Part shown: positions 1 through 9,458 of the stretch, in pieces | How positions within the stretch are numbered: position 1 is the first letter of the stretch | Layout: each line of letters starts with the position of its first letter | Assembly (NCBI GenBank): GCA_030646695.1 | Contig: JAUSLF010000076.1 | Span: forward strand, 25,565-89,564 | Origin: Nitrosomonadaceae bacterium | Lineage (GTDB): Bacteria > Pseudomonadota > Gammaproteobacteria > Burkholderiales > Nitrosomonadaceae | Direction of reading: 5' to 3' | DNA length: 64,000 nucleotides | The notes under the pieces: model-generated | Databases searched by the model: none | What the model was told of the DNA's origin: nothing | What the model saw: only the letters and a program-made list of their open reading frames with translations | Program-made: the position numbers and the translations under genes

Positions 1-538
1 AACGCAGCATTTCGTAATCCAGCTTCGGCTCCCTGCCTTCGATCAGATCGGTGAGAAACTTCCAGATCGTGTCCGCGGATGGCGGACAGCCGGGCAGGAA
101 GTAGTCCACTTTGACCACTTCGTAGACGGGATACACCTTGTCGAACGGCAATGGCAGTTCGGGGTCGTTGGGGATCTGGTTTCCCTCCAGCCCGCCCTCA
201 TACAGATACACTTCCTGAAAGCAGTCCCACAGATCAATATTGTTGCGCAGTGCGGGCACTCCACCCGTGATGGCGCAGGCGCCGATCGCCACCAGCACCT
301 TGCAGTGTTTGCGGAATTCCTTGAGCACATGCACGTTCTCCGCATTGCTCACACCACCTTCGACGATGCCGATGTCGCATGGCCCGCAGTGCTTGATGTC
401 GGTGAACGGCGTGCGGTCGAATTCGATCATTCCCAGAAGATCGAACAGCTTCTCGTCGATATCCAGCAAAGACATATGGCAGCCGAAACAGCCTGCCAGC
501 GAACAGGTCGCCAGCCGGATTTTCCGTTTCTCATTCAT
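1..538 (-). CDS. hoxY: NAD-reducing [NiFe] hydrogenase small subunit HoxY (3' end outside window)
   Basis: This is the small subunit of the cytoplasmic bidirectional hydrogenase. It carries the proximal [4Fe-4S] cluster that takes electrons from the NiFe site in HoxH to the HoxFU diaphorase. The N-terminus shows the ligand motif GCFGC (about residues 16-20), followed by an IGAC motif and PGCPPS near residue 150. There is no Tat signal, as expected for group 3d. The start ATG at 538 overlaps the hoxU stop by 8 bases, so translation is probably coupled. About 179 codons are visible and the gene runs off the window edge. hoxH should follow. Confidence 0.93.
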   Translation of the reverse strand, partial: MNEKRKIRLATCSLAGCFGCHMSLLDIDEKLFDLLGMIEFDRTPFTDIKHCGPCDIGIVEGGVSNAENVHVLKEFRKHCKVLVAIGACAITGGVPALRNNIDLWDCFQEVYLYEGGLEGNQIPNDPELPLPFDKVYPVYEVVKVDYFLPGCPPSADTIWKFLTDLIEGREPKLDYEMLR

Positions 539-1247
539 GATCCGGCTCCATCGGTTCCATCTGCACTTCGCTGATTTTCTTGTGATCGAATGTGCGCTGG
601 CCTATGGGTATCTTGTAGCCCTGGCGCTTGATCAGAATCGTGCCGGTGGGGCAGACATGGGCAGCCTTGTCGGTTGCAGCGAAATTGGTATCGCCCAGTC
701 TGCCGCTCGCGGCATTCACCACCAGACGGGTACCGATACCGCGCCCGGAAATGCCGAACACGTTCTTGCCGTCAACCTCACGGCTGGCGCGCACGCATAG
801 CTCGCACAAAATACAACGATTGAGGTCAAGAAATATATCGGGATGCGAAGCATCCACTGCGCGTGGCTGATAAAAGTGCGTGTAATGCGGACTCAGCATA
901 TTCAGGTAATAGGCCGCCGCCTGCAACTGGCAATTACCCGATGCTTCACATGCCGGACAGATATGGTTGCCTTCCACGAACAGCATCTGCACCAGCGCCT
1001 TGCGGTCACTGTTGAGTTCGGGCGTATTGTTTGCCACTACCATATCCTCCGCAGCCGGCATGGTGCAGGAGGTCATGTTGCGGCCGTTGACGCTTACCAC
1101 GCACAGCTTGCAACTGCCGTGTGGCTCGAATTGCGGATTGTGGCATAGGTGCGGAATATACACGCCGGCCGCCAGCGCAGCGTTCATGATGGTCTGGCCA
1201 TCCTGGAACGGCACGTTTTTGCCGTCGATCGTAATGGTCTTGCTCAT
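531..1247 (-). CDS. hoxU: NAD-reducing hydrogenase diaphorase subunit HoxU
   Basis: HoxU is an iron-sulfur subunit homologous to the N-terminus of NuoG. It relays electrons between HoxY and the flavin subunit HoxF. The 238-residue product has a plant-type [2Fe-2S] motif near residues 34-48 (CHNPQFEPHGSCKLC), the His/Cys [4Fe-4S] region HICPACEASGNC, and a ferredoxin-type motif CILCELC with a later CPTG. The ATG at 1247 overlaps the hoxF stop (ATGA). An in-frame ATG at 1262 would add five residues, but the MSKTITIDG start fits the family better. It sits in the hoxFUY operon. Confidence 0.94.
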   Translation of the reverse strand: MSKTITIDGKNVPFQDGQTIMNAALAAGVYIPHLCHNPQFEPHGSCKLCVVSVNGRNMTSCTMPAAEDMVVANNTPELNSDRKALVQMLFVEGNHICPACEASGNCQLQAAAYYLNMLSPHYTHFYQPRAVDASHPDIFLDLNRCILCELCVRASREVDGKNVFGISGRGIGTRLVVNAASGRLGDTNFAATDKAAHVCPTGTILIKRQGYKIPIGQRTFDHKKISEVQMEPMEPDHE

Positions 1248-3055
1248 GGCAGGTGCGCCCATGTGTCATCCCTGCCGGTGATGTTGCGCGCGGTCTCCAG
1301 CGCCCCGTCCAGGTCAAAAGCCGGTTCGAATGCCAAGTCCTTCAGCTTGTGCTGATAGGCATCCGGAAACTTTTTCAGCATGTCCAATACCGGATTCGGT
1401 GCAGTATGCCCCAGCCCGCAGTGGCTCATGGTCTGCATGATGTGGCCAAGCTGCTTCAATTCCTCCAGATCGGAAACCGTACCGTGGTCATTTGCTATTT
1501 TATCTACGATCTTTTTCTGCAACTGCGTGCCCACGCGGCATGGAGTGCAGAAGCCGCAGCTTTCATGGGCAAAGAAGTGGGCGAAATTCTGTACGATCTG
1601 CAGCAAGTCGCGTCCGCGCTTGAACACGGTGAACGCTCCTGCGGTAGGCAGGTCCTCAAAGGAAATGCAGCGTCCGAATTCCTTTGAGGAAACCAGGATA
1701 CCGGAAGGCCCGCTCACTTGCACCGCGTAGGAGTCTTCTGCACCGCAGTCGTCGAGGATTTCATGCAATGTGACGCCAAATGGATATTCATAAATACCCG
1801 GCCTGGCGCAATCACCGGCAATGCTGAGAATTTTGCTGCCGCTGGATTGCGCCGTACCCATGGCTGCGAACCACTCACCGCCCTGTGCCGCGATTCTGGC
1901 GGCGCAGGCCAGGGTTTCCACGTTATCCACCACCGTGGGCTGGTCGAGGTAACCGTGGGTCACCGGGAACGGTGGGCGATTACGCGGGCGGCCGCGCTTG
2001 CCTTCAAGCGACTCGATCAGTGCCGATTCTTCACCACAGATATAGGCACCGGCGCCGAGATGAATTTCAATATCGAAATCGAAACCTGTTTCGCCCAGTA
2101 TATTTCTGCCCAATAAACCGGCTGCACGCCGCCGCGCCAACACCTGTTCCAGTTTGTTCAGCAGGTAGCGGTACTCGCCGCGCAAATACAGGAACCCTTT
2201 GGTTGCACCGATTATCCGCGCGCCGACGGTCATACCTTCGCATACCAGATCGGCGTAGCTGTTCAGCAGTACGCGGTCCTTGAAAGTACCCGGTTCGCCT
2301 TCGTCGGCATTGCACACCATGTAATGCTGCTCGCCCGGAGAAGCGCGGCACATCGACCATTTCCTGGCGACGGAAAAACCCGCACCGCCACGCCCGCGCA
2401 GCCCGGATGCTTCCATCTCCAGCAGCGTCGCAGCGCTGCCCCGGGCCAATGTCGCTTTGATCGCAGCACCGGGCGCGAAAGGTTCGCCCAATAATGTGCC
2501 GGAGCGGCGGATATTGTCCTTGACCTCGAACAGCCTGGGCGGCCAGTCGCAAACAGGTTTCCTGCCACGGATCAGCTCTGCGATCAGATCAAGCCGCTCG
2601 TGATCCAGATTGGTGAGCGGCCAGCCATTGACCAGCGCTGCCGGACCCTGATCGCACATGCCGGTGCAGGAAGTGCTGTCCACGCTCAGCAGACTGTCTT
2701 CCGATACCTTGCCTGGCTCCAGCCACAGCTTGTGGCAGAAATACCGCATCAACTCCGGATTGCCCTGCATCTGGTCGGTGATATTGTCGGAAAACAGGAT
2801 GCGGTATTCGCCTACCGGCTTGAGCGACAGGAAAGAATAGAAACCGGCCACGCCTTCCACACGCGTTCTCGGCACGCCGAGATGGGCGGCAATGCAAGTG
2901 ATCGCCGCAGGAGGAATAAAATGAAATATTTCCTGCACCTCGCGCAGGATTTGCAGCAGCTGGTTCGCCTCACGCCCATGCCGTTCGAACACGGGTGCGA
3001 GTTGCTGTTCGATCTGAGGAAACTCGCGAGGCTCCATAAAACCATTCTCCGCCAT
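1244..3055 (-). CDS. hoxF: NAD-reducing hydrogenase diaphorase subunit HoxF (NuoE-NuoF fusion)
   Basis: HoxF is the FMN- and NAD(H)-binding diaphorase subunit. About 603 residues match the usual fusion of a NuoE-like N-terminal domain (about 1-150) with a NuoF-like domain. The NuoF part has the flavin/NAD loop LRGRGGAGF, the NADEGEPGTFKDR motif, GAGAYICGEESALIES, and the [4Fe-4S] ligands SCGFCTPC plus a later SHCGLG. In the NuoE part the first cysteine pair of the usual [2Fe-2S] site is missing, and only the later pair in SCTGMC remains. The ATG at 3055 was chosen on family length; ATG 3037 is possible. A 77-base gap separates it from hypE. Confidence 0.93.
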   Translation of the reverse strand: MAENGFMEPREFPQIEQQLAPVFERHGREANQLLQILREVQEIFHFIPPAAITCIAAHLGVPRTRVEGVAGFYSFLSLKPVGEYRILFSDNITDQMQGNPELMRYFCHKLWLEPGKVSEDSLLSVDSTSCTGMCDQGPAALVNGWPLTNLDHERLDLIAELIRGRKPVCDWPPRLFEVKDNIRRSGTLLGEPFAPGAAIKATLARGSAATLLEMEASGLRGRGGAGFSVARKWSMCRASPGEQHYMVCNADEGEPGTFKDRVLLNSYADLVCEGMTVGARIIGATKGFLYLRGEYRYLLNKLEQVLARRRAAGLLGRNILGETGFDFDIEIHLGAGAYICGEESALIESLEGKRGRPRNRPPFPVTHGYLDQPTVVDNVETLACAARIAAQGGEWFAAMGTAQSSGSKILSIAGDCARPGIYEYPFGVTLHEILDDCGAEDSYAVQVSGPSGILVSSKEFGRCISFEDLPTAGAFTVFKRGRDLLQIVQNFAHFFAHESCGFCTPCRVGTQLQKKIVDKIANDHGTVSDLEELKQLGHIMQTMSHCGLGHTAPNPVLDMLKKFPDAYQHKLKDLAFEPAFDLDGALETARNITGRDDTWAHLP

Positions 3056-3132
3056 GACACTCAGTATATGTGCGTTATGCCTTGCCGCCAAACTGAGAAA
3101 TGAGTTCCGCCGAGAACCTGTTTAGCGGTTCC

Positions 3133-4137
3133 CTAGCATATCCGCGGCAGCGGGTCATCTTCCAGCTCTTCCAGAATGCGCTCGCCGCCCAGTTCGGTTT
3201 GCAATACCACATGCGCACGCCCCGCGTGGACACTGCCGATGATCGCAGCTTCTCGCCCCTGTGGCAGTGCCTGTAATCGCGTCAATGCCTCGGCCGCTTG
3301 CGTCGCCTCCACCACCGCCACCACCCGCCCCTCGCATGCCAGAAACATCGGATCGTAGCCCAGCATCTCGCATACGGCCGCCACTTGCTCGCGCACCGGA
3401 ATCGCAATCTGGTCCAGTCTCACTTCCAGACGGGTGGCGCGGCAGATTTCATGCATTACTGTGGCGAGTCCGCCTCGCGTCGGGTCGCGCATGAAACGCA
3501 AACCAGCAAGCGCAGCCAGTACCTGCGTCAAAGACAACACACTTGCCGCATCCGACAGCAGTTCACCACGCAGACCGAACTGCTCGCGTGCCAGCATCAC
3601 GGCGATGCCGTGATCTCCCACCGGCCCGCTCACCAGAATCGCATCGCCGGGTTGGATGTGATTCATTCCAAGTTGCAACTGTCTGGGCCGGATGCCAACA
3701 CCAGTGGTGGCGAGATAGAGCCCGCCGCCTTCGCCACGCGGGACTACCTTGGTATCGCCTGCCACCACCACCACCTTCGCTTCACGCGCGGCTGCGGCGA
3801 GACTGGCGATAATGCGTTCCAGTTTGGCGATTTCGAAACCTTCTTCGATAAATGCATTGAGCGTCAGATAATGCGGCACAGCTCCTGATACCGCGAGATC
3901 GTTCACTGTTCCATGTACCGCCAATGAACCGATAGTGCCGCCCGGAAACTCCAGCGGTTGCACGGTAAAGCCATCGGTCGTTATCATCACGACTCCTTCC
4001 ATCGCGGGCAATGCAGCCGCATCCGCCTGGACATTGAGCAGCGGATTGGCAAGATGGCACGCGAACAAAGTCTCGATCAATTCGCGCATGTAACTCCCGC
4101 CGTTGCCATGCGCAAGGCGAATATGCGTATCATCCAT
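3133..4137 (-). CDS. hypE: Hydrogenase maturation factor HypE
   Basis: HypE dehydrates a C-terminal thiocarboxamide to a thiocyanate, the source of the cyanide ligands of the NiFe site. It works with HypF, the carbamoyltransferase. The protein ends in PRIC, the conserved tail whose cysteine carries the cyano group. It has the AIR-synthase-like ATP-binding fold, including VVAGDTKVVPRG and MRDPTRGGLATVMHEI. The start MDDTHIRLAHGNGG at 4137 fits the family and overlaps the hypF stop by 8 bases. The longer open frame upstream lies in hypF and is not used. 334 residues, normal for HypE. Confidence 0.95.
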   Translation of the reverse strand: MDDTHIRLAHGNGGSYMRELIETLFACHLANPLLNVQADAAALPAMEGVVMITTDGFTVQPLEFPGGTIGSLAVHGTVNDLAVSGAVPHYLTLNAFIEEGFEIAKLERIIASLAAAAREAKVVVVAGDTKVVPRGEGGGLYLATTGVGIRPRQLQLGMNHIQPGDAILVSGPVGDHGIAVMLAREQFGLRGELLSDAASVLSLTQVLAALAGLRFMRDPTRGGLATVMHEICRATRLEVRLDQIAIPVREQVAAVCEMLGYDPMFLACEGRVVAVVEATQAAEALTRLQALPQGREAAIIGSVHAGRAHVVLQTELGGERILEELEDDPLPRIC

Positions 4138-6406
4138 GGGCAAACCCTGCCTCAACCAGCTGCCCGAACGCGATACCGCCATCGTTGCACGGCACCTTCC
4201 CCGGTAAATGCGCAGCGAATCCGGCGGCAGCAAGCTGCGTAACTGCCAATTCGGTTAGTACTCTGTTTTGAAATACGCCGCCAGTCAGACCTACCCGGTC
4301 GAACGGGGTCAACGCATGAATGCGTTGTGCCTGGGCAACAATGGAACGTGCCAGGCTCAGATGAAACTGCATTGCTCTTTGCGCCACTGACACATCTGCC
4401 CGCATCAATGCCGGCACCAGCGGCCTCCAGTCCGCCGTGAACAAACCGGATGCATCCTGGTCTAGCGGCAAATCTACCGCTTCGGCCTCACCCGTAGCGG
4501 CGCTTTCCAGGTACATGCCCGCCTGCCCTTCGTAGCTTGCCTTATCGATCAGACCGAGCAAATTTGCCGCGCCATCGAACAACCGGCCGACTGCGGTAGT
4601 GACTGGCGAATTCAATCCCTGCTGCCATGCTTTTTTCAGCAGCGTGGCATCGGTAGTGGACGGACGGTTATCCAGTCCGCTCTCCCAGCATAGCGCCATG
4701 CCGGAGCGCCACGGTTCGCGCCCCGCGCGTTCTCCACCCGGCAACCGGAAGGGCCGCATGCGTGCGGCCCGCTGCCACGCGCCGGGGCGGCCATGCAGCG
4801 CTTCGCCACCCCATAACGTGCCATCCTCTCCCAACCCGACGCCATCCCAGGTGAACATCAGCCATGTCTTCTCCGGGCAATATTCCATCGCCAGCGCCGA
4901 TGCATGGGCATGGTGATGCCAGACGCGGATCAGCGGCAACCCCTGACGCGCAGCCCAGCGGCTGCTGGCATAACCGGTATGAGCATCGCATACGATGGCC
5001 TGCGCTTCCACCCGATACAACCGCTGCAAATCTGCGATGACTTGCTCGAATACCGCAAGACTGCGCGGGGCATCCAGATCACCGATGTGGGGAGCGAGTA
5101 CCGCTCGCTGCCCCCACCCCAGGGCAACGGTATTTTTCATGTGGCTGCCGACCGCCAGCAGAGGCCGCGCGAATCCACCGGGAATACCCAGCTCGATCGG
5201 CGCAATCCCGCGTCCGGCGCGGAGCAAGCGAGGCTTTCCGGCAACGATGCACATCACAGAATCGTCTGCCGGACGCGCAATCGGCCGATTATGATGCAGA
5301 AAGATTTGTGTCACGTTACCCAGCCGTTGTTCCGCTTCCGAATTTTCCGTCAGCACCGGCTCACCGCTCACGTTGCCGGAAGTGGCGACTACGGGTTTGC
5401 CCAATCCGTCCAGCAGCAGGTGATGTAATGGACTGTAGGGCAGCATCACGCCGATTTCATCCAGCCCCGGTGCAATCGATTCCGGCAGGGTCGAATCCCT
5501 GCGCCGCCGCAACAGCACGATCGGCCGTGCCGGATCGCATAACAGCGCGCGCGCGCTGGCGTCGGTCTCCAGTTCCTGCTGCACCTGCTCCAGACCGTCC
5601 TTACCGCGCCATGGAAACATCAATGCCAGCGGTTTGTGCGGGCGCTGTTTGCTGGCGCGCAGCCGGGCAATAGCCGCAGCATTACCCGCGTCGCACAGCA
5701 AGTGATAACCGCCGATACCCTTCACGGCGACGATCTCACCGTGATGCAGTGCGGCCACACAGGCATCCAGCGCCGCAGCGCCAGTAACCCGATCACCCGG
5801 TGCAACGAAACAAAGCTGCGGGCCGCACGCCGGGCAAGCCACCGGCTCGGCATGAAAACGGCGGTCAAGTGGATTCTCGTACTCACTACGGCACGCCGGA
5901 CATAATGCAAACCCCGCCATGGTGGTATTAGCGCGATCGTAAGGCAGTTGCGTGATCAGGGTGTAGCGCGGCCCGCACTGCGTGCAGTTGATGAAAGGGT
6001 AGCGATAGCGCCGGTCATGCGCTGTCTGCATCTCCCGCCGACAGTCGTCACACATGAAATAATCCGGCGGCATATGGATTTGTGCTGCCGCAGTTGCACT
6101 GGGCATGATTTCGAAATGATCCAGCCTGCGGTATGCAATCTTTTCGGCACGGATCATTTCCGGTTGCGCCAATGGCGGCGCATCGGTGAGCAGCGCTGCG
6201 CCAAATGCATCGAGCACGGAAGTCTCGCCCTCGGCCTCAATCAATACCTGGCCTGCAAGATTCTGTACCCGCCCCGGCAAACTGAACCGCTGCGCCAGGC
6301 GAAAAACGAACGGACGGAAACCCACGCCCTGTACCCGCCCTGTCACCAGCCAGCGGCGCGCCTCAGGCTCCATACCTTGAATCATTTGTTGATCCTTTGC
6401 ATTCAT
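4130..6406 (-). CDS. hypF: Carbamoyltransferase HypF
   Basis: HypF uses carbamoyl phosphate and ATP to load the C-terminal cysteine of HypE with a carbamoyl group. The domain order is complete in 758 residues. First comes an acylphosphatase-like domain (about 12-100, GRVQGVGFRPFVF). Two zinc-finger motifs follow (CDDCRRE with CTQCGPR; CPACRSE with CPACGP), then a YrdC-like domain, and last a Kae1-like domain with HHHAHA. The start MNAKDQQMIQG at 6406 lies 46 bases after the hypD stop; ATG 6385 is an alternative. The open frame extends about 100 codons further upstream, but that stretch lies inside hypD. Confidence 0.94.
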   Translation of the reverse strand: MNAKDQQMIQGMEPEARRWLVTGRVQGVGFRPFVFRLAQRFSLPGRVQNLAGQVLIEAEGETSVLDAFGAALLTDAPPLAQPEMIRAEKIAYRRLDHFEIMPSATAAAQIHMPPDYFMCDDCRREMQTAHDRRYRYPFINCTQCGPRYTLITQLPYDRANTTMAGFALCPACRSEYENPLDRRFHAEPVACPACGPQLCFVAPGDRVTGAAALDACVAALHHGEIVAVKGIGGYHLLCDAGNAAAIARLRASKQRPHKPLALMFPWRGKDGLEQVQQELETDASARALLCDPARPIVLLRRRRDSTLPESIAPGLDEIGVMLPYSPLHHLLLDGLGKPVVATSGNVSGEPVLTENSEAEQRLGNVTQIFLHHNRPIARPADDSVMCIVAGKPRLLRAGRGIAPIELGIPGGFARPLLAVGSHMKNTVALGWGQRAVLAPHIGDLDAPRSLAVFEQVIADLQRLYRVEAQAIVCDAHTGYASSRWAARQGLPLIRVWHHHAHASALAMEYCPEKTWLMFTWDGVGLGEDGTLWGGEALHGRPGAWQRAARMRPFRLPGGERAGREPWRSGMALCWESGLDNRPSTTDATLLKKAWQQGLNSPVTTAVGRLFDGAANLLGLIDKASYEGQAGMYLESAATGEAEAVDLPLDQDASGLFTADWRPLVPALMRADVSVAQRAMQFHLSLARSIVAQAQRIHALTPFDRVGLTGGVFQNRVLTELAVTQLAAAGFAAHLPGKVPCNDGGIAFGQLVEAGFAHG

Positions 6407-6452
6407 GCGGAGCTCGGGCAGGGCTATCCAGGGAGTTTCTGAACAACCGCCC

Positions 6453-7577
6453 TCAAGCGTCGAGAGCCTGAGCGTCGCCGGCTGTTGCGTTGGTCCTGAC
6501 CCCAGCGGCCCACCATATCCGGCAAGCACCTTCATCCGATACCATACAGGGACCGACTGGTGATTTCGGCGTACAGGCGCGGCCATAAATCTTGCATTCG
6601 TTGGGATTGATTTTACCCAGCACCACGCTTGCGCATTCGCAGCCAGGCGGCATTTGCCCGGCACGCTTGCGTCCTGCTGCGTCAAAATCCGGGAATTGAA
6701 TACGCGCATCATGTCTGGCGTAGCACGGGTTGAGTCCGAAACCGGAAGCGGGAATCACACCGATGCCGCGCCAGTTGGCATCGGTAATATGCAGCGCCTG
6801 CGCGATTTGCGCTTGTGCCCCCGGATTGCCACCGGGGCGTACCAGCTCGGGATAACAGTTGTCGAGAAAGCGTTCTCCTTCCAGCAACTGGCGTAATACT
6901 GAATACATCGCCGCCAGCAGCGAGACCGGCATGAAACCCGCAACTGCTGTGGGAATACGGTGTTTCTCCACCACGAACAGCCACTCTTCCGGCCCCATCA
7001 CAGTGGAAACATGTCCGGGTGCGACCAGGCCATCGAAGCCCGGCGTATCTGAATCCAGCAGCATTGCCACTGCGGGCCAGGTGCGCCTGGCCGACAGCAG
7101 CACGGACAGATTATTCGGCACCCCCTCAAGCAGCATGGCTGCCACCGGTGCGGTGGTGGTCTCGAAACCGGCGGCAAAAAATACTACTGCCCGCTGCGGA
7201 TTTTCCCGCGCAATCCTGACTGCCTCGCGCGGGCTGGCAATGGGCCGGATATCGGCGCCGCTGGCTTTGGCTTGTTCCAGCGAACGCACCTCGCCTTTGG
7301 GTACATTCACCGGCACCCGCAACATGTCGCCGAAAGCAACCAGGATCACATTTGCCTGCAACGCCAGTTGTATCGCCTGGTAGACATCTTCTTCCGGGCA
7401 TACGCACACCGGGCAGCCCGGCCCCGCAATCAATTCAACTGTCTTGGGCAGCGCACTCCTGATGCCCGCCAGCGTAATCGAGCGTTCGTGGCCACCGCAT
7501 ACATTCATAATGCGCACACGCCGCTGCAGCGGCAGCGCGCGGATCTTTGCGAGCCACTCCTGGGCAGTCAGCGTCAC
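6453..7577 (-). CDS. hypD: Hydrogenase maturation scaffold HypD
   Basis: HypD is the iron-sulfur scaffold that, with HypC, assembles the Fe(CN)2CO unit. Visible hallmarks are NVCGGHERS near residue 25, the GPGCPVCVCPEED motif and a C-terminal cysteine-rich region (PGCECAS, CKIYGRACTPKSPVGPC). I choose the GTG at 7577, which overlaps the hypB stop as GTGA and gives 374 residues, the usual length. The ATG farther upstream would add 38 residues that fall inside hypB and are not conserved in the family. Confidence 0.93.
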   Translation of the reverse strand: MTLTAQEWLAKIRALPLQRRVRIMNVCGGHERSITLAGIRSALPKTVELIAGPGCPVCVCPEEDVYQAIQLALQANVILVAFGDMLRVPVNVPKGEVRSLEQAKASGADIRPIASPREAVRIARENPQRAVVFFAAGFETTTAPVAAMLLEGVPNNLSVLLSARRTWPAVAMLLDSDTPGFDGLVAPGHVSTVMGPEEWLFVVEKHRIPTAVAGFMPVSLLAAMYSVLRQLLEGERFLDNCYPELVRPGGNPGAQAQIAQALHITDANWRGIGVIPASGFGLNPCYARHDARIQFPDFDAAGRKRAGQMPPGCECASVVLGKINPNECKIYGRACTPKSPVGPCMVSDEGACRIWWAAGVRTNATAGDAQALDA

Positions 7578-8377
7578 GTGGCTGCCTCGTGCAGATGCAC
7601 AGCATCGGGCTGCATCCTGGGCTGGACAGTCTCTCCCCGGCCCACGCGTGCACGTTGCCGTGCCAATTCGCTGCGCAGCCAATCTAGCCAAGGTTGCAGG
7701 CCCAATGCTTTGCGCGCGGCAAGCTGCATCACCGGCACGGTGCTGGCGAGGTTACGCAGATTTGCTTCGGCGCGCGCCGGACTAAAATCATCCAGCAGCG
7801 GTAACAGATCACTCTTGGTAAGAAGCACCAAATCGGCGGCGCGGAACATCACTGGATATTTTGCCGGTTTGTCGTCACCCTCGGTAACCGACAGCAGGAT
7901 GACATTGCGATGCTGGCCGAGATCGAAGCTGGCGGGGCATACCAGGTTGCCGACGTTCTCGATGAACAGAATGTCCAGCCCTGCCAGTGGAAACTGATGC
8001 AGCGCATCGTGCATCATGTGCGCATCCAGATGGCACGCCGAGCCGGTGGTAATCTGGTGCGCCGGCGCACCTTTGGCGCGGATGCGTTCGGCATCATTCT
8101 CGGTTTCCAGATCACCCTCGATCACGCCGATGCGGTATTCGTTACGCAAGGCATCGATGGTCGCTTCCAGCAGCGCGGTCTTGCCCGAACCGGGGGAAGA
8201 CATGAGATTGATTGCCAGCAGCCGATGCTGGTCGAAATGCTGCCGATTGTGTATTGCCTGATCGTCGTTCCTGGCCAGCAGGTTTTTCAATACTGCCACG
8301 GCGGTGGTGCCATTCACCGGCTTGTAGGCGAATTCGCGATTACTCGGCGTAATATTGCAGCCGCAAGTGTCACACAT
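7574..8377 (-). CDS. hypB: Hydrogenase nickel incorporation GTPase HypB
   Basis: HypB is a GTPase that delivers nickel to the hydrogenase large subunit together with HypA. It begins with the N-terminal high-affinity metal motif CDTCGCN. The P-loop is SSPGSGKTALLE (about residues 60-71), and the G-domain metal site shows the pair GSACHLDAH. There is no histidine-rich stretch, so it probably does not store nickel. The ATG at 8377 overlaps the hypA stop by 8 bases. 267 residues, typical length. Confidence 0.95.
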   Translation of the reverse strand: MCDTCGCNITPSNREFAYKPVNGTTAVAVLKNLLARNDDQAIHNRQHFDQHRLLAINLMSSPGSGKTALLEATIDALRNEYRIGVIEGDLETENDAERIRAKGAPAHQITTGSACHLDAHMMHDALHQFPLAGLDILFIENVGNLVCPASFDLGQHRNVILLSVTEGDDKPAKYPVMFRAADLVLLTKSDLLPLLDDFSPARAEANLRNLASTVPVMQLAARKALGLQPWLDWLRSELARQRARVGRGETVQPRMQPDAVHLHEAAT

Positions 8378-8735
8378 GATTTGTTCCTTCTGCAGTAATC
8401 AGTTCAACACTCATGAGCATCATCTCATCCCCGCTCACCAGTTGGGTATGGCAGCTGCCGCATGCTGCGCATACCAGCCAGCTCGGCTCGGCCTCTGTCT
8501 CGGTACCGCAGCTTTCACATCTCACCTTGAGCGGCGCCAATTCGATCACCAGCGTAGATTTCGCCGCCAGAGTACCGGCGCTGGCAAAAGGATAGGCATG
8601 CTGCATCAATGAAGGCTCGACCCCGGATAAGGGGCCTACTTTCAGTGTTACCAACCCCACACTTTGCGCCCCATGTGTCAACGCAATCTGCTGCACCTGA
8701 TCAATCAAGGATTGACAGAGCGAGAGTTCATGCAC
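8370..8735 (-). CDS. hypA: Hydrogenase nickel metallochaperone HypA
   Basis: HypA binds nickel through its N-terminal His2/Glu3 and hands it to the hydrogenase with HypB. The frame reads (M)HELSLCQSLIDQ from a GTG at 8735, which places His at position 2 as required. The zinc site is present as CESCGTE and CAACGSC. An upstream ATG in this frame would give a 21-residue extension lying in hypC and displacing His2, so the GTG is preferred. It overlaps hypC by 8 bases. 121 residues. Confidence 0.92.
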   Translation of the reverse strand: MHELSLCQSLIDQVQQIALTHGAQSVGLVTLKVGPLSGVEPSLMQHAYPFASAGTLAAKSTLVIELAPLKVRCESCGTETEAEPSWLVCAACGSCHTQLVSGDEMMLMSVELITAEGTNHV

Positions 8736-8964
8736 CCCTTGCCTCCGCGGCCAGCATTTCGTCGTAAACCTCCCATGCCGAGCGCGCTTCCTGTTCATTC
8801 ATTTTCTGGATCGCATAGCCCACGTGTACCATGACGAAATCGCCAATAGCCAGCGGCTCGCCCTGCAGCAGGTACAGGCTCACCTCGCGCGCAACACCTT
8901 TTGCCGCACAGTGGGCGTTAAAGCCATCGATTTCGACGATTTGCATGGGAATGCCTAGACACAT
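8728..8964 (-). CDS. hypC: Hydrogenase maturation chaperone HypC
   Basis: HypC is a small chaperone that binds HypD and the hydrogenase large-subunit precursor while the iron centre is assembled. It starts MCLGIPMQIVEI, with the essential Cys2, and the core GDFVMVHVGYAIQKM is intact. 78 residues. It is the first gene of the hyp-hox run, 137 bases downstream of a cytochrome c gene on the same strand. The operon promoter could therefore lie in that gap or farther upstream. Confidence 0.95.
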   Translation of the reverse strand: MCLGIPMQIVEIDGFNAHCAAKGVAREVSLYLLQGEPLAIGDFVMVHVGYAIQKMNEQEARSAWEVYDEMLAAEARGA

Positions 8965-9101
8965 GGTGGTATTGTCAACTTAACTTGCAGCCAATTCAAG
9001 CGCCAGGCCTGAATGTTGCGTAATCAGATTGAGAGTGTCGGAGACCCAATGGCGGGCGTGTTGCTCCGGTTGACACGGTCACAGCGCTTTGCTCCGCGAA
9101 A

Positions 9102-9455
9102 TCATGGAGTATCGGTTGGCTGGGATTTGCCACCCTGCGTGAGATCTTTCTTGTCAGTAGCCGGAAAATGATAATAGGCATTGTTCAGGTAACGTGTGAC
9201 ATCGGTGATTTCATCTTCACTCCAGCCAAGCCCGATGTTGCCCTGCCAGCGGCGCACTTGGGCTTTTAAACTACGCCAGTCGGTAGCCAGCGTCTTCTCA
9301 CGCCAGTGGATCACTGAAGTATGGCAGATGCTGCAGTGTGTCGAGTAGAGCGCCTCACCCCGCGTCTCACCTTGCTCCGGTTGAGCATGCGCGAGTGTGC
9401 ACATTCCCCATAATGCCAGGCACGCCGCAATAATCAGCTTCCTTGACCCAAGCAT
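9102..9455 (-). CDS. Small monohaem c-type cytochrome
   Basis: An exported electron carrier. From the ATG at 9455 the product is 117 residues. It has a clear signal peptide (MLGSRKLIIAACLALWG, cleavage probably after AHA), one haem-binding motif CSICH and a class I-like helical tail rich in Trp and Tyr. I cannot assign it to a named family. The same frame opens further up to an ATG at 9533 with a purine-rich site before it. That would add 26 residues resembling the start of AmrS, but they would sit before the signal peptide, so I favour 9455. Its nearness to hyp-hox may be incidental. Confidence 0.8.
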   Translation of the reverse strand: MLGSRKLIIAACLALWGMCTLAHAQPEQGETRGEALYSTHCSICHTSVIHWREKTLATDWRSLKAQVRRWQGNIGLGWSEDEITDVTRYLNNAYYHFPATDKKDLTQGGKSQPTDTP

Positions 9456-9458
9456 GAA

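Noticed and set aside
8990..9005. Sigma-54-like promoter before hypC (TGGCGC-N5-TTGGC on the minus strand)
   Set aside because: The nearly invariant GC of the -12 element is GG here, and no activator site or sigma-54 activator gene is nearby.
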